Origin: Zoroaster sp. YZ-2022
Lineage: Eukaryota; Echinodermata; Asteroidea; Forcipulatida; Zoroasteridae
Length of the DNA stretch: 64,000 nt
Direction of reading: 5' to 3'
Assembly: GCA_029582265.1 (NCBI GenBank)
Contig: CM055817.1
Span: 56,424,750 to 56,488,749, forward strand
Made by a program: the position numbers and the translations under genes. Below, piece after piece: positions 47,311-59,924 of the stretch (position 1 is its first letter; each line of letters starts with the position of its first letter). Below the pieces are notes generated by a model. It saw only the letters and a list, made by a program, of their open reading frames with translations, did not search any database and was not told the origin of the DNA.

Positions 47311-50300
47311 AGGCTATTAACATTAGGCCTAGGCGTACTATTATTTCTAAACCGAAATAATAATAGCCTAATAAAAATAAGTGAACGTGTATTCTATTGT
47401 ATGTTACTTGTTAGGTCTTATCTAACTGTTAACGTTAATATTTTTATTGTAAACTTGAATTAATGTAACACAGGTTAGGCATTAAAAACAGGTGGGGGTC
47501 TCCTAACGTTAGGCACAGTCCGAAATCGATTGTAATTTTCTTTTTTCTTTTTTACAGTTTAAACTTAAGTTATAACATTAATACTAACGTTAACGTTAGA
47601 CATAGGCCTAATATGGCATGTGGCAGACATAAACTAATTTTGGATAGGCTTGGCCCTGGCCTTCATTAATCTAATGTTTGCTCAAAAACGGACGAGTCCC
47701 AATCTTAGTTTAATTAGGAACGATAACTTGACCCACCAACACACATGAAACGACCGATTAAATGCATCGTTTCACGGCGCCCCTTACGCGTGACACACGG
47801 TGAGCGTTGCGTTTACGTGAAACGTCAACGTATCAAATTACAAAGTTCCCAAAAATCCAAAACGAGATTTGCAAAATGCTAACGTTAATAAATTGTTAGC
47901 TGTTACATTTTGACAGTTTTTCCATAAAAAATAAACTGGGAATCATTCAAGGGATGAGAAAAATATTGGGAAAATCCGCTTAATCATTCATATTTAAGTG
48001 ATTTTTCGGCTATGTTTTTTATTATTTTCGCAGAGGTCGTTTGGGGTCAGATTATATAAACAAAGAATAAAGTTGAATATTTACCGTACGCCGTCAAACA
48101 TCAAATAGTTGTGTCTTGAATTTTAACTTTTGGCGCCTAAATTATTAACAACGATTTTGATTGGGTGTTGGGATTCTATAATTGGGTTTTGTTTATTCAT
48201 GAGTTTTCCTTTCCCGCTTCTTTTGAGGGCTTCTTTTCGATTTGTTGGATTGGCATTTTTGAAAAATGCGAGGCGTTGTTACCTATTTTGGCCGCGCGAG
48301 GGCGCTGTGTTTCACGCGTTGTTGAACTCCCGTGATAGGTTACGTAATTGTTAATGCGCAAGGTCAAACTGGATCCCGGCGCCAGCGCGTCTGGCCTGGC
48401 CAAATACGTGAATTAAACTAAACTTTAAAACACATCGGACACGAGGAGATACTACTCTTGATGATATGTTGATCTTTGCTATAGTGAATATAATAAGATA
48501 CAATGACGAAAACAGAAAGCGTTTTACTGCATGTGAAGTATTTTGAAAGTATGAGGGCGCACTACACGGTTGAACTTTTCATCGATCGGTAAAGGGTGGG
48601 GTACCTTGGATGGGGAGGATGGGGCGGGGGTATAGGGAAGATCCAAATTTCAGAGAGGGGACCAAACAGTGGCGTAGCTATGGGCGGGCCAGGCAGGGCC
48701 TAGGCCCGCCCACTTCTTGTCTAGGCCCTGCCATTGCCAAATAAAGAAGCTTTTTGTATAACTTTTTTTTTTTTTTTACGATTTATGTTGTTTGCATTCC
48801 TCTTCTATGTATGTTTGTGTGATATAGGCTACAGTGCATTTTATTTTATACTGTATACTTTAAAAAGGACAGGGGCTATCATGCTTGTAGGCTACTGGTT
48901 GGAGGCAACAACCTGTCTATTATTTATTTAAACCATTTAAATTTTGTTTTGTGTAGCGTCACTTTGACTCATTACTCTTAGGCATTGGCCATATTTATTT
49001 GTTTACGTTTTTAAATTGATTTTTTACTTTGTTATAATAATTAGCTTAATAAGTTTTAAAAAGGAACACCCCACACTTACTGTTGTCTAAGCCTTTGCCA
49101 CACTTGTCTTTATTTGTTTTTAAATTTATTTAATTTTTACTTAGTTATTATTAATTCGCTTAATGCATTGAAACAAAACACCCCACTCATTTCAGTCTAG
49201 GTATAGGACACATTTATCTTTTCATTATTAGGCTATTAACATTAGGCCTAGGCGTACTATTATTTCTAAACCGAAATAATAATAGCCTAATAAAAATAAG
49301 TGAACGTGTATTCTATTGTATGTTACTTGTTAGGTCTTATCTAACTGTTAACGTTAATATTTTTATTGTAAACTTGAATTAATGTAACACAGGTTAGGCA
49401 TTAAAAACAGGTGGGAGTCTCCTAACGTTAGGCACAGTCCGAAATCGATTGTAATTTTCTTTTTTCTTTTTTACAGTTTAAACTTAAGTTATAACATTAA
49501 TACTAACGTTAACGTTAGACATAGGCCTAATATGGCATGTGGCAGACATAAACTAATTTTGGATAGGCTTGGCCCTGGCCTTCATTAATCTAATGTTTGC
49601 TCAAAAACGGACGAGTCCCAATCTTAGTTTAATTAGGAACGATAACTTGACCCACCAACACACATGAAACGACCGATTAAATGCATCGTTTCACGGCGCC
49701 CCTTACGCGTGACACACGGTGAGCGTTGCGTTGACGTGAAACGTCAACGTATCAAATTACAAAGTTCCCAAAAATCCAAAACGAGATTTGCAAAATGCTA
49801 ACGTTAATAAATTGTTAGCTGTTACATTTTGACAGTTTTTCCATAAAAAATAAACTGGGAATCATTCAAGGGATGAGAAAAATATTGGGAAAATCCGCTT
49901 AATCATTCATATTTAAGTGATTTTTCGGCTATGTTTTTTATTATTTTCGCAGAGGTCGTTTGGGGTCAGATTATATAAGCAAAGAATAAAGTTGAATATT
50001 TACCGTACGCCGTCAAACATCAAATAGTTGTGTCTTGAATTTTAACTTTTGGCGCCTAAATTATTAACAACGATTTTGATTGGGTGTTGGGATTCTATAA
50101 TTGGGTTTTGTTTATTCATGAGTTTTCCTTTCCGCTTCTTTTGAGGGCTTCTTTTCGATTTGTTGGATTGGCATTTTTTGAAAAAATGCGAGGCGTTGTT
50201 ACCTATTTTGGCCGCGCGAGGGCGCTGTGTTTCACGCGTTGTTGAACTCCCGTGATAGGTTACGTAATTGTTAATGCGCAAGGTCAAACTGGATCCCGGC

Positions 50301-50880
50301 GCCAGCGCGTCTGGCCTGGCCAAATACGTGAATTAAACTAAACTTTAAAACACATCGGACACGAGGAGATACTACTCTTGATGATATGTTGATCTTTGCT
50401 ATAGTGAATATAATAAGATACAATGACGAAAACAGAAAGCGTTTTACTGCATGTGAAGTATTTTGAAAGTATGAGGGCGCACTACACGGTTGAACTTTTC
50501 ATCGATCGGTAAAGGGTGGGGTACCTTGGATGGGGAGGATGGGGCGGGGGTATAGGGAAGATCCAAATTTCAGAGAGGGGACCAAACAGTGGCGTAGCTA
50601 TGGGCGGGCCAGGCAGGGCCTAGGCCCGCCCACTTCTTGTCTAGGCCCTGCCATTGCCAAATAAAGAAGCTTTTTGTATAACTTTTTTTTGTTTGTACGA
50701 TTTATGTTGTTTGCATTCCTCTTCTATGTATGTTTGTGTGATATAGGCTACAGTGCATTTTATTTTATACTGTATACTTTAAAAGGACAGGGGCTATCAT
50801 GCTTGTAGGCTACTGGTTGGAGGCAACAACCTGTCTATTATTTATTTAAACCATTTAAATTTTGTTTTGTGTAGCGTCAC
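47044..50880 (+). repeat. Tandem duplication of a 1.92-kb 5' flank
   Basis: 47044-48961 and 48962-50880 are nearly identical. The junction reads GCGTCAC|TTTGACTCATTAC; the right end GCGTCACTATAGCG continues into unique sequence. The left breakpoint lies inside the minisatellite upstream of copy A. Each unit includes AACGTTA-rich sequence, a GGCGCTGTG-bearing segment, and TAGGCCCGCCC palindromes near its end. Confidence 0.95.
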
Positions 50881-51000
50881 TATAGCGTGTGTTGTAATTG
50901 GCTGGTTCAATGGCATTGCCGAATGAAATCGCGTGCGTCATATCACTCAGTTCGGTTATTTTCTAGAACCTACCATACCAGCTGTTCCACCGGCACAAAC

Positions 51001-51500
51001 NNNNNNNNNNNNNNNNNNNNNNNNNNNNNNNNNNNNNNNNNNNNNNNNNNNNNNNNNNNNNNNNNNNNNNNNNNNNNNNNNNNNNNNNNNNNNNNNNNNN
51101 NNNNNNNNNNNNNNNNNNNNNNNNNNNNNNNNNNNNNNNNNNNNNNNNNNNNNNNNNNNNNNNNNNNNNNNNNNNNNNNNNNNNNNNNNNNNNNNNNNNN
51201 NNNNNNNNNNNNNNNNNNNNNNNNNNNNNNNNNNNNNNNNNNNNNNNNNNNNNNNNNNNNNNNNNNNNNNNNNNNNNNNNNNNNNNNNNNNNNNNNNNNN
51301 NNNNNNNNNNNNNNNNNNNNNNNNNNNNNNNNNNNNNNNNNNNNNNNNNNNNNNNNNNNNNNNNNNNNNNNNNNNNNNNNNNNNNNNNNNNNNNNNNNNN
51401 NNNNNNNNNNNNNNNNNNNNNNNNNNNNNNNNNNNNNNNNNNNNNNNNNNNNNNNNNNNNNNNNNNNNNNNNNNNNNNNNNNNNNNNNNNNNNNNNNNNN
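51001..51500. other. Assembly gap, 500 N
   Basis: 500 unspecified bases 120 bp to the right of the tandem duplication. Confidence 0.99.
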
Positions 51501-53216
51501 TTGAGCCTTATGAGCAGGGGTAATAATATAATGCCCCTTGAGCACCACTCAGTTGGTGGATACGTACGCTATATAAGTCCACACATTATTATTATTTAAC
51601 CCTTCAAAAAATGTACTGAGCCTATTTTGATGATGTACATTTACGGGAGAGCGAACGCTACGACTGTTTACTGCGGTATGTTTTGTACACAAAGCATATC
51701 ACATCGCGTACAGATGCAAACATAAGTTTACCAACTAACGACTTCCGAAAGTGTTTTTGAAAAAGTTTCCAAAAGTAGTACTGTCCAATTGTGTTGTTCC
51801 TCATCGTCATTTGATGGAGATTATACTAATGCCAAAGTTTGTGATATAAGTCCGGAATGGACGAAATCCGAACGAAATCCAGGCGAACATGGCGAAGCCG
51901 AATTGAAGGAAGATCTCGAGTCCGGCATAAGTGCACATAATGGTACCGTATTTTTATTGCTTTTTACGAACAATATTCTTAGAGCAACCAAAGTTTTGAA
52001 TGTCCAGTATTTGATTCGTTGAATTTTGTTATCAGGAAAGTTAATCTCGCTGCAAAATGTGTCCAAATTGTTCTTGTTTTGTGCCGATAAAAAATCATCC
52101 TTTGGTGATCTTGCCGGTGCTGTCAAACAGACTAATAGTTTGGCAATGACCCTGCCCCGCCGTACACGGACACACACACAATACATGAGTTGCACGTCAA
52201 GGGGAATCCCATACACACATGTACATGTACGACCACGGACAACGCGGCGGCAGCCAGACCGTTGTTAAGAAGGCTCCTTTCAAGCTCCCGTAAAAGTACG
52301 TCATAAAAACAGGAAAAATGTTTGCTGCCGCCACGGGCCGCAAATGTCCAACAGACTTCGTAGATTTCAACCGCTGGAATCATGATTTTTTTCAGCAATT
52401 TCTGATTTGTTTTAATGTTTTTTGGAATAGCATATAAATAACTAAATACATACTGAACAATTTTGAGTAAAAAAAATCAAGGCACTTTGTATGGACTTTA
52501 ATTTAGTGATTAAATGCCTCTTTATACGCAGCCAGTGAGGTGTTTACATCCAACATGCGCATAATGCATGCTCTGTTGACATCGGGGGCGCGTTTTTGCA
52601 ACCCTGGCGAGAAACATGTTTGGGCTTCGGTCATTGGTTAAGCGTTTTCGCGAGTTCGGTTGTGCTGTGAGACGTCATGACCCACTCCATCGTAATGAGG
52701 AATGTCCCCCAACTTTGACATTTTGAGATGTGCATACCAGGTTACCGAGTTTTTAATGGGCTTTCCAATGATACCAACATTATGTTCGGGAGTAATTCCA
52801 TTCCGAAATTATAAAATGAAAAAGACGACTTACCGATGCGACTGTTGTAGAAATACTTTTCGAGAAAACGGGCTTTGAAAAAAAGACTCCGCTCACACAC
52901 TGAAAAAATAATTCACATCGTGTGTTGAGCGCGTAGTGCTAGCCGTCGTAGTGTATGTAACATCAGTTTTTACAGAAAGGCCATGACACTAAAAATGCCC
53001 AGATTATGTTTGTTAATTACTATCTAGATGTTTTATACTAATATCTTCATGTATTTTCGAATGTATAAAACCAATGGAATCGTTTGTCTCATTTATTGCT
53101 TTGATAAGTCGATAGACGGCGCTGTTCATGGATAAGCGCTCACTATGGAAACAAAGATTGAGCCAATCACGAATGAGCCCTACCTACACCGCGCGTATAC
53201 GCGTACCGTGTACGCG
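51501..53216. other. Gene-poor stretch with two unconvincing frames
   Basis: 51789-52022 (plus) and 52132-52398 (minus) are open but show no family I recognise and no clear splice pattern. 52560-53200 resembles dispersed repeat sequence. I call no gene here. Confidence 0.4.
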
Positions 53217-53742
53217 GACAATGGAATAAACTAATTGCGCAAGCGCCGACTTTTTTTCGTATGACGCGCTAATTAACGCCTCATGAATATTCATTTATGA
53301 CAAAACAATCCCAGGGGCGATGACTCATCGCTGATACGATCCATATACTACCATCTAGCTATTGATTCAGAGGTGCTTATGAATATGTATGAGAAGAGGA
53401 ACGTTCAATATTTATTTATGTCTTTTAAACGTTAAATTATATTATTGTACGCAGATTTTACAAACGTTTACAATATAGTCACATTTTGAGGTGTAAAATA
53501 CTAATTTTTTTGTATTGTTTCCGAATTTAAACTGTTCTTTAAAAATGCGGATTTTTCAATGGGTTTGAAACTTAAAAACCGGTGACAGAGGATGTAGTAC
53601 GCATTCTTTTGGACAAGAGAGGTGAGCTAACAATTTATTTTACCGAGATAATTCGTTCGTGAATATGCCATTTTTCAACGTTTTTCGTGCTCAAAATCGT
53701 AATATACGTGGCCTGAATATAGCACATACTTCATAATTTCAG
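53217..53742 (+). repeat. Locus resembling 29.66-36.02 kb without the insertions
   Basis: 53217-53345 matches 29659-29780. After a 30-bp unmatched bridge, 53365-53742 matches 35641-36018. Both are in the same orientation, so the 5.9 kb between them on the left locus (hAT plus foldback) is absent here. Confidence 0.85.
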
Positions 53743-54718
53743 CGTTATTAATAAAATTGGTTATTTACATGGCTATAATTCTCAAAGTATTCGGTTAAAT
53801 CACCGTGATTTAACCATGGTGCATGGACAAAAAGCTTCATGGGGGCCCTATTGTAATATGATCCGATTGTTGATTGAAGCCAGCCAGCTTGCATGGCCCC
53901 ACGCCAAGCATGCCAAGTCAGTGTTGATTGATTAGCGCGTGTGCTGCATGGGTACAGGACAAACAGGTGGAGACATGTTGAAAGTATAGGTGGAAATACA
54001 CAATTCTGTCAGGTATTTTTTTAGTAATAATTGCCATTTTGTTATTTCTTAATGACAATTAATAAAATCATACATATATTACTTATTAATATTATTATAG
54101 GCCTATATATATATAGTTATTTACAATTCAGCAATTAATCATTTATGATCAGGCATATTACCATGGAGGAAGAAAACATGTATTTTACCCGATTTAATCT
54201 GATTTTTAATTTAGTTTATAGCCGAATGAAGGAAAGAAAAAAACCCATCTTTAACGATACAATTTTTCTTCCCTATGCACCATTCTACAGGATGAAAACC
54301 AGGTAAAACTCTTGAGAAAAAGACCTGAAATCCTACAATTAAATAATTGACAATTTACGTGGAAGTAAACATTTATAATTACTAAATGTGAAAATCTGTA
54401 CTTACCTAGAAAACGCAGCATACATGAATTTTTGAAAATTAGTTTATAAAATGCCGCAAAACAAAACGCTGCCCAATTTGCAATGTGTAAAATATTTGGA
54501 AATAGTGCAGATTATAAATTTGTAAATTAAATTAATTAAATTATGCCGCGCCGCAAAAAAGACCTAATATTTTCTTCCCAATACATGCAGTATGACCCAT
54601 TGCGCAATTCTGAATTGCTTTAAAGTATTCATAATGTGTAGGAAATAAAAGATAGGAAAAATGCAAACCAAATTGCTGTTTCATATGTATACAAATTGTG
54701 TAGATTGTCATTAACTAG
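53743..54718. other. Gene-free AT-rich stretch
   Basis: Contains a perfect palindrome GGTTAAATCAC-C-GTGATTTAACC (arms 11 bp) near 53793-53815 and a CCATGGAGGAAGAAAACATG word near 54163. No exon was recognised. Confidence 0.5.
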
Positions 54719-55415
54719 CCCTGATAGGACCCTATCTACAGTACACTTACGATAGAGTCCTGACCAAGAGTTCTTCCTGTTCGTATACCTGTAAGTTTGC
54801 ACTGAATTTTCTCCTTTTTACCTGTCTTCGTTTGCTGAACTGAAATGCAGGCACTGTAACTTCTTAACTGTCTCTTGGAGAATGATTTTGGCTGAAAGGT
54901 GTCTAAAAAAGAGATTTCCCAGACATTTCCGCAGAGGCAACGGCCAATCTGTGTACAAACTTTTCATGCCGTTCATGCTGAATAATGCGCATGAGCGATG
55001 ACCTTGGTCAGAAACATCGATTGCGCGGCAGAACACGTCCTCATTAAATCGCCTGCACTGTAAGTAAAGTCCCGTCGCCCATGCGCAATTGATGTTCTGC
55101 CGCGCAATCGATGTACTGACCCAAGGTCATCGCTCATGCGCATTATTCAGCATGAACGGCATGAAAAGTTTGTACACAGATTGGCCGTTGCTCTGAGAAC
55201 TGTCTGGGAAATACTCCTTTTGACACCTTTCAGCCAAAATCATTTCTCCAAGAGGCAGTTAAGAAGTTACAGTGCCTGCATTTCTCGGTTCAGCCAACGA
55301 AGGCAGGTAAAAAGGGAGAAAATTCAGTGCAAACTTTACAGGTATACGAACAGGAAGAACTCTTGGTCAGGACTCTATCGTAAGTGTACTGTAGATAGGG
55401 TCCTATCAGGCTATC
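54719..55415. repeat. Large inverted repeat, arms about 320 bp
   Basis: 54719-55038 is an inverted copy of 55098-55415 with few differences and a spacer of about 60 bp. The outer ends read CCTGATAGGACCCTATCTAC and its complement. Open frames in both arms are mirror images and not gene-like. It may be a palindromic mobile element or a source of long hairpin RNA. Confidence 0.85.
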
Positions 55416-56105
55416 AATTAACAAACATTTCAAATAATCAGACACTCTGCCCCAAAAATAGTACAAAATTGACAATCTGCACTCCACCTTACATTTCACT
55501 GCACATTTCATGAATAGCTTTTGAGTTTTTAAAAAACGTCAACCAAATTTTCAATGATGGTTCAAAAAAGTTGTGCAGATTATCAATTATCATAATCACC
55601 TATAAAAAAAACCTGTAAAAAAGGGAGAAAGCAATTTAAATACACACAAATAATTGATATAGGAATTGAGAATGTGTATTTTCCCCAGATTACGCTGCGC
55701 ATTTCATAGCTTTTGAGTGAAAGACAAAAAATCAATTTTTATTTCTGGAATTTATGCAGATTGTAAAATCCAAAAATAATTTTGCATGAAAAAGACCCAC
55801 AAATTTTGATTGATGAAATTCTATTAGAATATGCAATATTTTTTCCAAACTTCGCGGAACACAGAAATAGTTTTAGACCCCCCCCCCCCCCCTCCAAACA
55901 CAAAGTGCAGTGACAGAATTATCTAGAGTTGATACAAACAATCAATTCCCAAATCATATTTGTTATAATTATACATCTGTACAAATCACATTTATAATTT
56001 ACAAGTTTATTATATACACATATACAAATTAAATTTTATACACGTTAACAAAATATACTGGGATGAATTATTGCAAATTATAGTGTGAAAATTAATAAAA
56101 TAAAA
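55416..56105. other. Gene-free stretch, 3' flank of RAG1-like copy B
   Basis: AT-rich sequence with a C tract near 55879. The last 100 bases before 56106 are probably the 3' UTR of copy B, with AATAAA on the minus strand at 56011-56006. Confidence 0.5.
56006..56011 (-). terminator. Candidate polyadenylation signal of copy B
   Basis: AATAAA on the minus strand, about 95 nt past the stop codon at 56106-56108. The sequence is AT-rich, so a chance match is possible. Confidence 0.4.
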
Positions 56106-59100
56106 TTATTTTGAAAAGGCAGCTGATGGTGCATGGGCAGGGCTGGTCAGGACCCAGTGTGTCCGGATTACAGACCGCAGAATATCCACTTCTTCATGCA
56201 GTCCTCGGACATCGCGCCGGAGGGTGTTGAGATGTGCATGGACAGACTCCCCTCCTTGTTCGCCATGGAATCCTAAACCAAAGTGCCACTGCCGAATCCA
56301 GGGGATGACATGGTCCTCAAGTAGATGCATTTTCGGCGGAACCGTCTCGGATGGAAATGAGGCCCGGAAGTAAGCCAGGTAGTTGTTAATGTCCTGGCTT
56401 AATGCATCTATAGCTGGGTCATCCAGGATCGATGAGGTGTTGTATCTCCGGTGACAAGTGCCAAACAGATTGAATAGTTTGGCATACTTTGCAGCGATTG
56501 TTCTTGCTTCAGGCACCAGGGAAGGACAGAGATCTTGTGTTTTGTCGACCACGGCTTCTGTCAGGAGCTTGATGTTTTCTTCCTGCAATATAAGGTGAGT
56601 TTAATATTTACGTACGATAAAAAATTTTTTTAAAGAATATTTTTTTATCATTGTATTGGTATGGTAAGAAATTACAACATGTATGTAACCATACTGAAAG
56701 AAATTCAAATGCATGTACTCGTACCTTGCAACATTTGTGTACATGGTTTCCGACAAAACTCTTCCCATGGTATGCCTGGCGCTGCACCCGGAATTCCTGG
56801 AGTGTGATGTCAAGTTGCCCAGCTAAAGGACCTTGACCTGGTTTCAGTGCTGCCTTTTCGCGAAGGGCCTTTGCTTCCGCCAACTGAAAATAGATGTGAT
56901 AAGTAAAAACAATTAAGGAGAGTTTGCTTTGAATCACAGAAAAAGAAAATGTTTTACTTTTTAAAATATCTAAATATATTTACCAGATGTTCTTGTTGAT
57001 TACGCAGTCCAGTCGTTGCATCGATGTAATGTTGATGTCTACACATCTTCCTCCACAGCGTTCAAGATGGCATCCGTGAGTTCTTCTTCTTTCAAACGGA
57101 ATTCCTCATCCAAGGCCTCTGCCTGCTGATCTAACTGCCTGGCTCTCTTCAACACGGAGACGAGGTTCTTGAAGCAGGATCCAGTCGCCGGAGTTTCTTC
57201 CTCTGCATGGTGTTCTTCTTTTTGGGCGAGCACAGCTGCCACTTGCATGTCAAGGTCGTTACATGCACCTTCAAAGCTGTTGAAGTGCTTGAGGTATAAC
57301 CCGAGACTGATGTGAAGTCCGGGTGGGCAAACCTTTTATGATTAAGGTAAAAAAAATTAATGTTAATAACAATAATAATTTGTATGTTCAATCTTTGTTC
57401 AAATAAAACAAATAAGATTGTTTATTGCAAATTGCAAAATTATCACCTGTGTCAATGGAATCCTGAACATTGGCTTATCAATCACGTTGTTGAAGAGTTT
57501 GGCCTTGAAGAGTTTACTGCCATCAGCATTGAATCTGTGGAGGTCCTCGTCCAGGGTCTGTAGAGATCTCTGCCTGGATGGTGGTCGTTCATCCCGGGGC
57601 ATCCGCATGCTATCTTTGGAGATGTCACAGTAGATGCAGCAGTGTCTTCCTATGTATTTACAAATAAAATATTATTTGAATATTGTTTATAATTTTTGAA
57701 AAGGTTGTCAGTTTAGTAGACATAAATAATAATTACCTGATGCCCCGCTAAGTCCATACACTCGGCAAAGATACTCGTAGTCCCGAACATGAAGAGCCTG
57801 ATGTTATGGCTCTTCCAAGTGCACGACTGTAGGTCAGCTACTTGTTGACGAAAGCGCAGGAGTCCGGTTTTGAGGTTGTTGCTGGAATCCCCTGCTGCAA
57901 AAGCACAAGCGACGACGGTGTGCCTAAGGGCATTGGGACGTCCAACATTAGCAATTTGGAACATCTGTTTGAACGTCCCGCCTCCCTTATCGCCTCCGAT
58001 CTTAACCCAAACCTCGTTGTGTGGGATGTTGCCCTGGTGCCAAGTTAGTTCTTGGGTCCTGTTGATATAAATTAGGCATAAATTAGAATTGATAACACTT
58101 TGAACAATGTGCAAAGTTTTTCTCACATTTCTGAAATGTTTCTTACTTCTCGTATTCATCTAGCTGCTGTCTAACTTTAGCTACGAGGGACTTCACACCT
58201 ACGCAGGGGGCCGGCTTGATGGTAACTCCTCCGTTGACTTCATCAGGAAAGAGAAAGGGAAGGTTCTCGGCGATGATGTTGTCTGCCACGACGTCTTGTT
58301 GTTGGTGACGCATGGCATTTTCGCTCTCAGTCATGATGTTGTAACTCTTCAACCATCGTTTCATTTCCTGATGCACTTCCAAGAGATTCCCAGGTGAGAC
58401 TTCACTGCAAGGAGCTGCATGTTGGGGATCCGGATGATGTCGATGTTCATGTCCCGCAACATGCCCTGCAGATCTTCTTGCTGGTTGCAGAGCTTTAGTT
58501 CGTCTTGCTGCTGCTGCTGTTTAGCATCCTTGCTTAGAAGCTCACGGGTCTTATCTAAAATCTTTGAGCGTTGTCGGATGGTTCTGGAGGAGGCAACCCC
58601 GCTGCTTATCCGAGGATTGGGGACACATATTGTCATCAGAGACTGTTAAAGAAAACAAATACAAACATTTTGATATACTTTTAAAACCCTTTTTTTTTTA
58701 AACCGTCCTTTTCCAGTATGTGCAGTGGCAGATCCAGGAAGGGGCGTGGGCATGTGCCATTCTTATTTATATTGCCATGTACACACATTATATTGGATCT
58801 GGAAGAAGATGGAAGAAAATATTTTTAGGTAAAAATTTCTGCATATGTTTAATTTTGTTTTTAAACTTACCGAGCCACCGGTGCTGTACTGCGTTGAAAA
58901 CCCATCTGCAGATTGGGCCAGCTTGGTCTTGAGGATGTGCGATCCAAGGGCCTCCATCTGATCGGTGAGGGGTGCAGTCAGGGGTCGCAGCAACATTTGA
59001 GTGACGTCGCTTGGTGGTTGAGCTGTTGGAGCACAGTTGTGACATTCTAAAAGAACTGAATTTGTGTTAATGATGGAACTTGTACATGAAACACAAACAT

Positions 59101-59813
59101 GATGATTAATTTCCCCCACAGTAACATTCACCTTGCATGCTTTACACTTCATAACAGTATTCAAAAATAAAGATGCGAAATATCCTCTGGGGGCAGTGAT
59201 GTTCTTGAAGTGCATTGGTGCTTGACAGGTGGGACATGGGGCAGTTGGTTCTCCAAAAGTTTCAAAGTGAGCTGTCAAGCACTCGTAACAAAATAGGTGC
59301 ATGCAAGGTGTCTCCAGGGCATTGTCAAGTAACTTGTTGCAAATTTTACACTCTATGGGGTCAGTACTTGACAATGGCTCAAAATTGGGAATCTTATCCC
59401 TGGAGACTGTAGGAGAAGGAGGGAGACTACTGAAGTGCTCTAAATATGCGGGGGGTGCTCTATGCCGGCCACACCCTGGGTTCTTCTGCTTCTTCCTTCT
59501 ACCAGCTTTTAGGTGTTGGGCCAAATTTGAGCAGACAGTGCAGATACCTGTCCTTGGATGGTCTGGCCAGGCGGGGACAGCTTTCTTTGGTTTTACTGAA
59601 AGAAAAGAAAAGTGTAACAAGAATGGCACATATGTGGGGGGTGAGTGCAGGCGTCATCATGGGAGACATCAACCTGAAATGTGCTAGCAATCTTCTCGAC
59701 GTAGTGGGTGCATTCCTTAGCACATTTCCCAGCCTTTGTCTCTGCAGATGACAAGCACCGCCCCCCACAAAGTCTACATAACCTTTAAGAAGTGCAAGGT
59801 GATTGTCCATCAT
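56106..59813 (-). pseudogene. RAG1-like recombinase/transposase, copy B, all 7 exons
   Basis: Exons on the minus strand: 59813-58871, 58642-58147, 58058-57737, 57649-57447, 57332-56984, 56883-56725 and 56582-56106 (stop). Consensus splice sites match copy A. Exon 7 supplies what A lacks: KMHLLEDHV with H910-x4-H915 (RAG1 H937-x4-H942) and GFHGEQGGES, where E936 lies 21 residues after H915 (RAG1: E962, 20 after H942). A exons 1-6 plus B exon 7 total 2946 nt, or 982 codons, with every phase matching. B itself has single-base indels in exon 1 (scrambling the first zinc region and restored near 59598), exon 2 (near 58369), exon 3 (near 57785, at FGDYE) and exon 5 (near 57040). Several fall in homopolymers, so sequencing error is possible. 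No terminal inverted repeats were found. Confidence 0.85.
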
Positions 59814-59924
59814 GAATCTGTACAGTAGAAAAATAAAAGAAAAAAGAAAATGTTGACTTTTAGTTGATAATACATAATGGTAGCTCATAATACTAGCACA
59901 ATATTTTTTTTTTAAAGGTACATT

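Noticed and set aside
54818..55513. Frames of 72-125 codons with similar sequence
   Set aside because: They are mirror products of the large inverted repeat.
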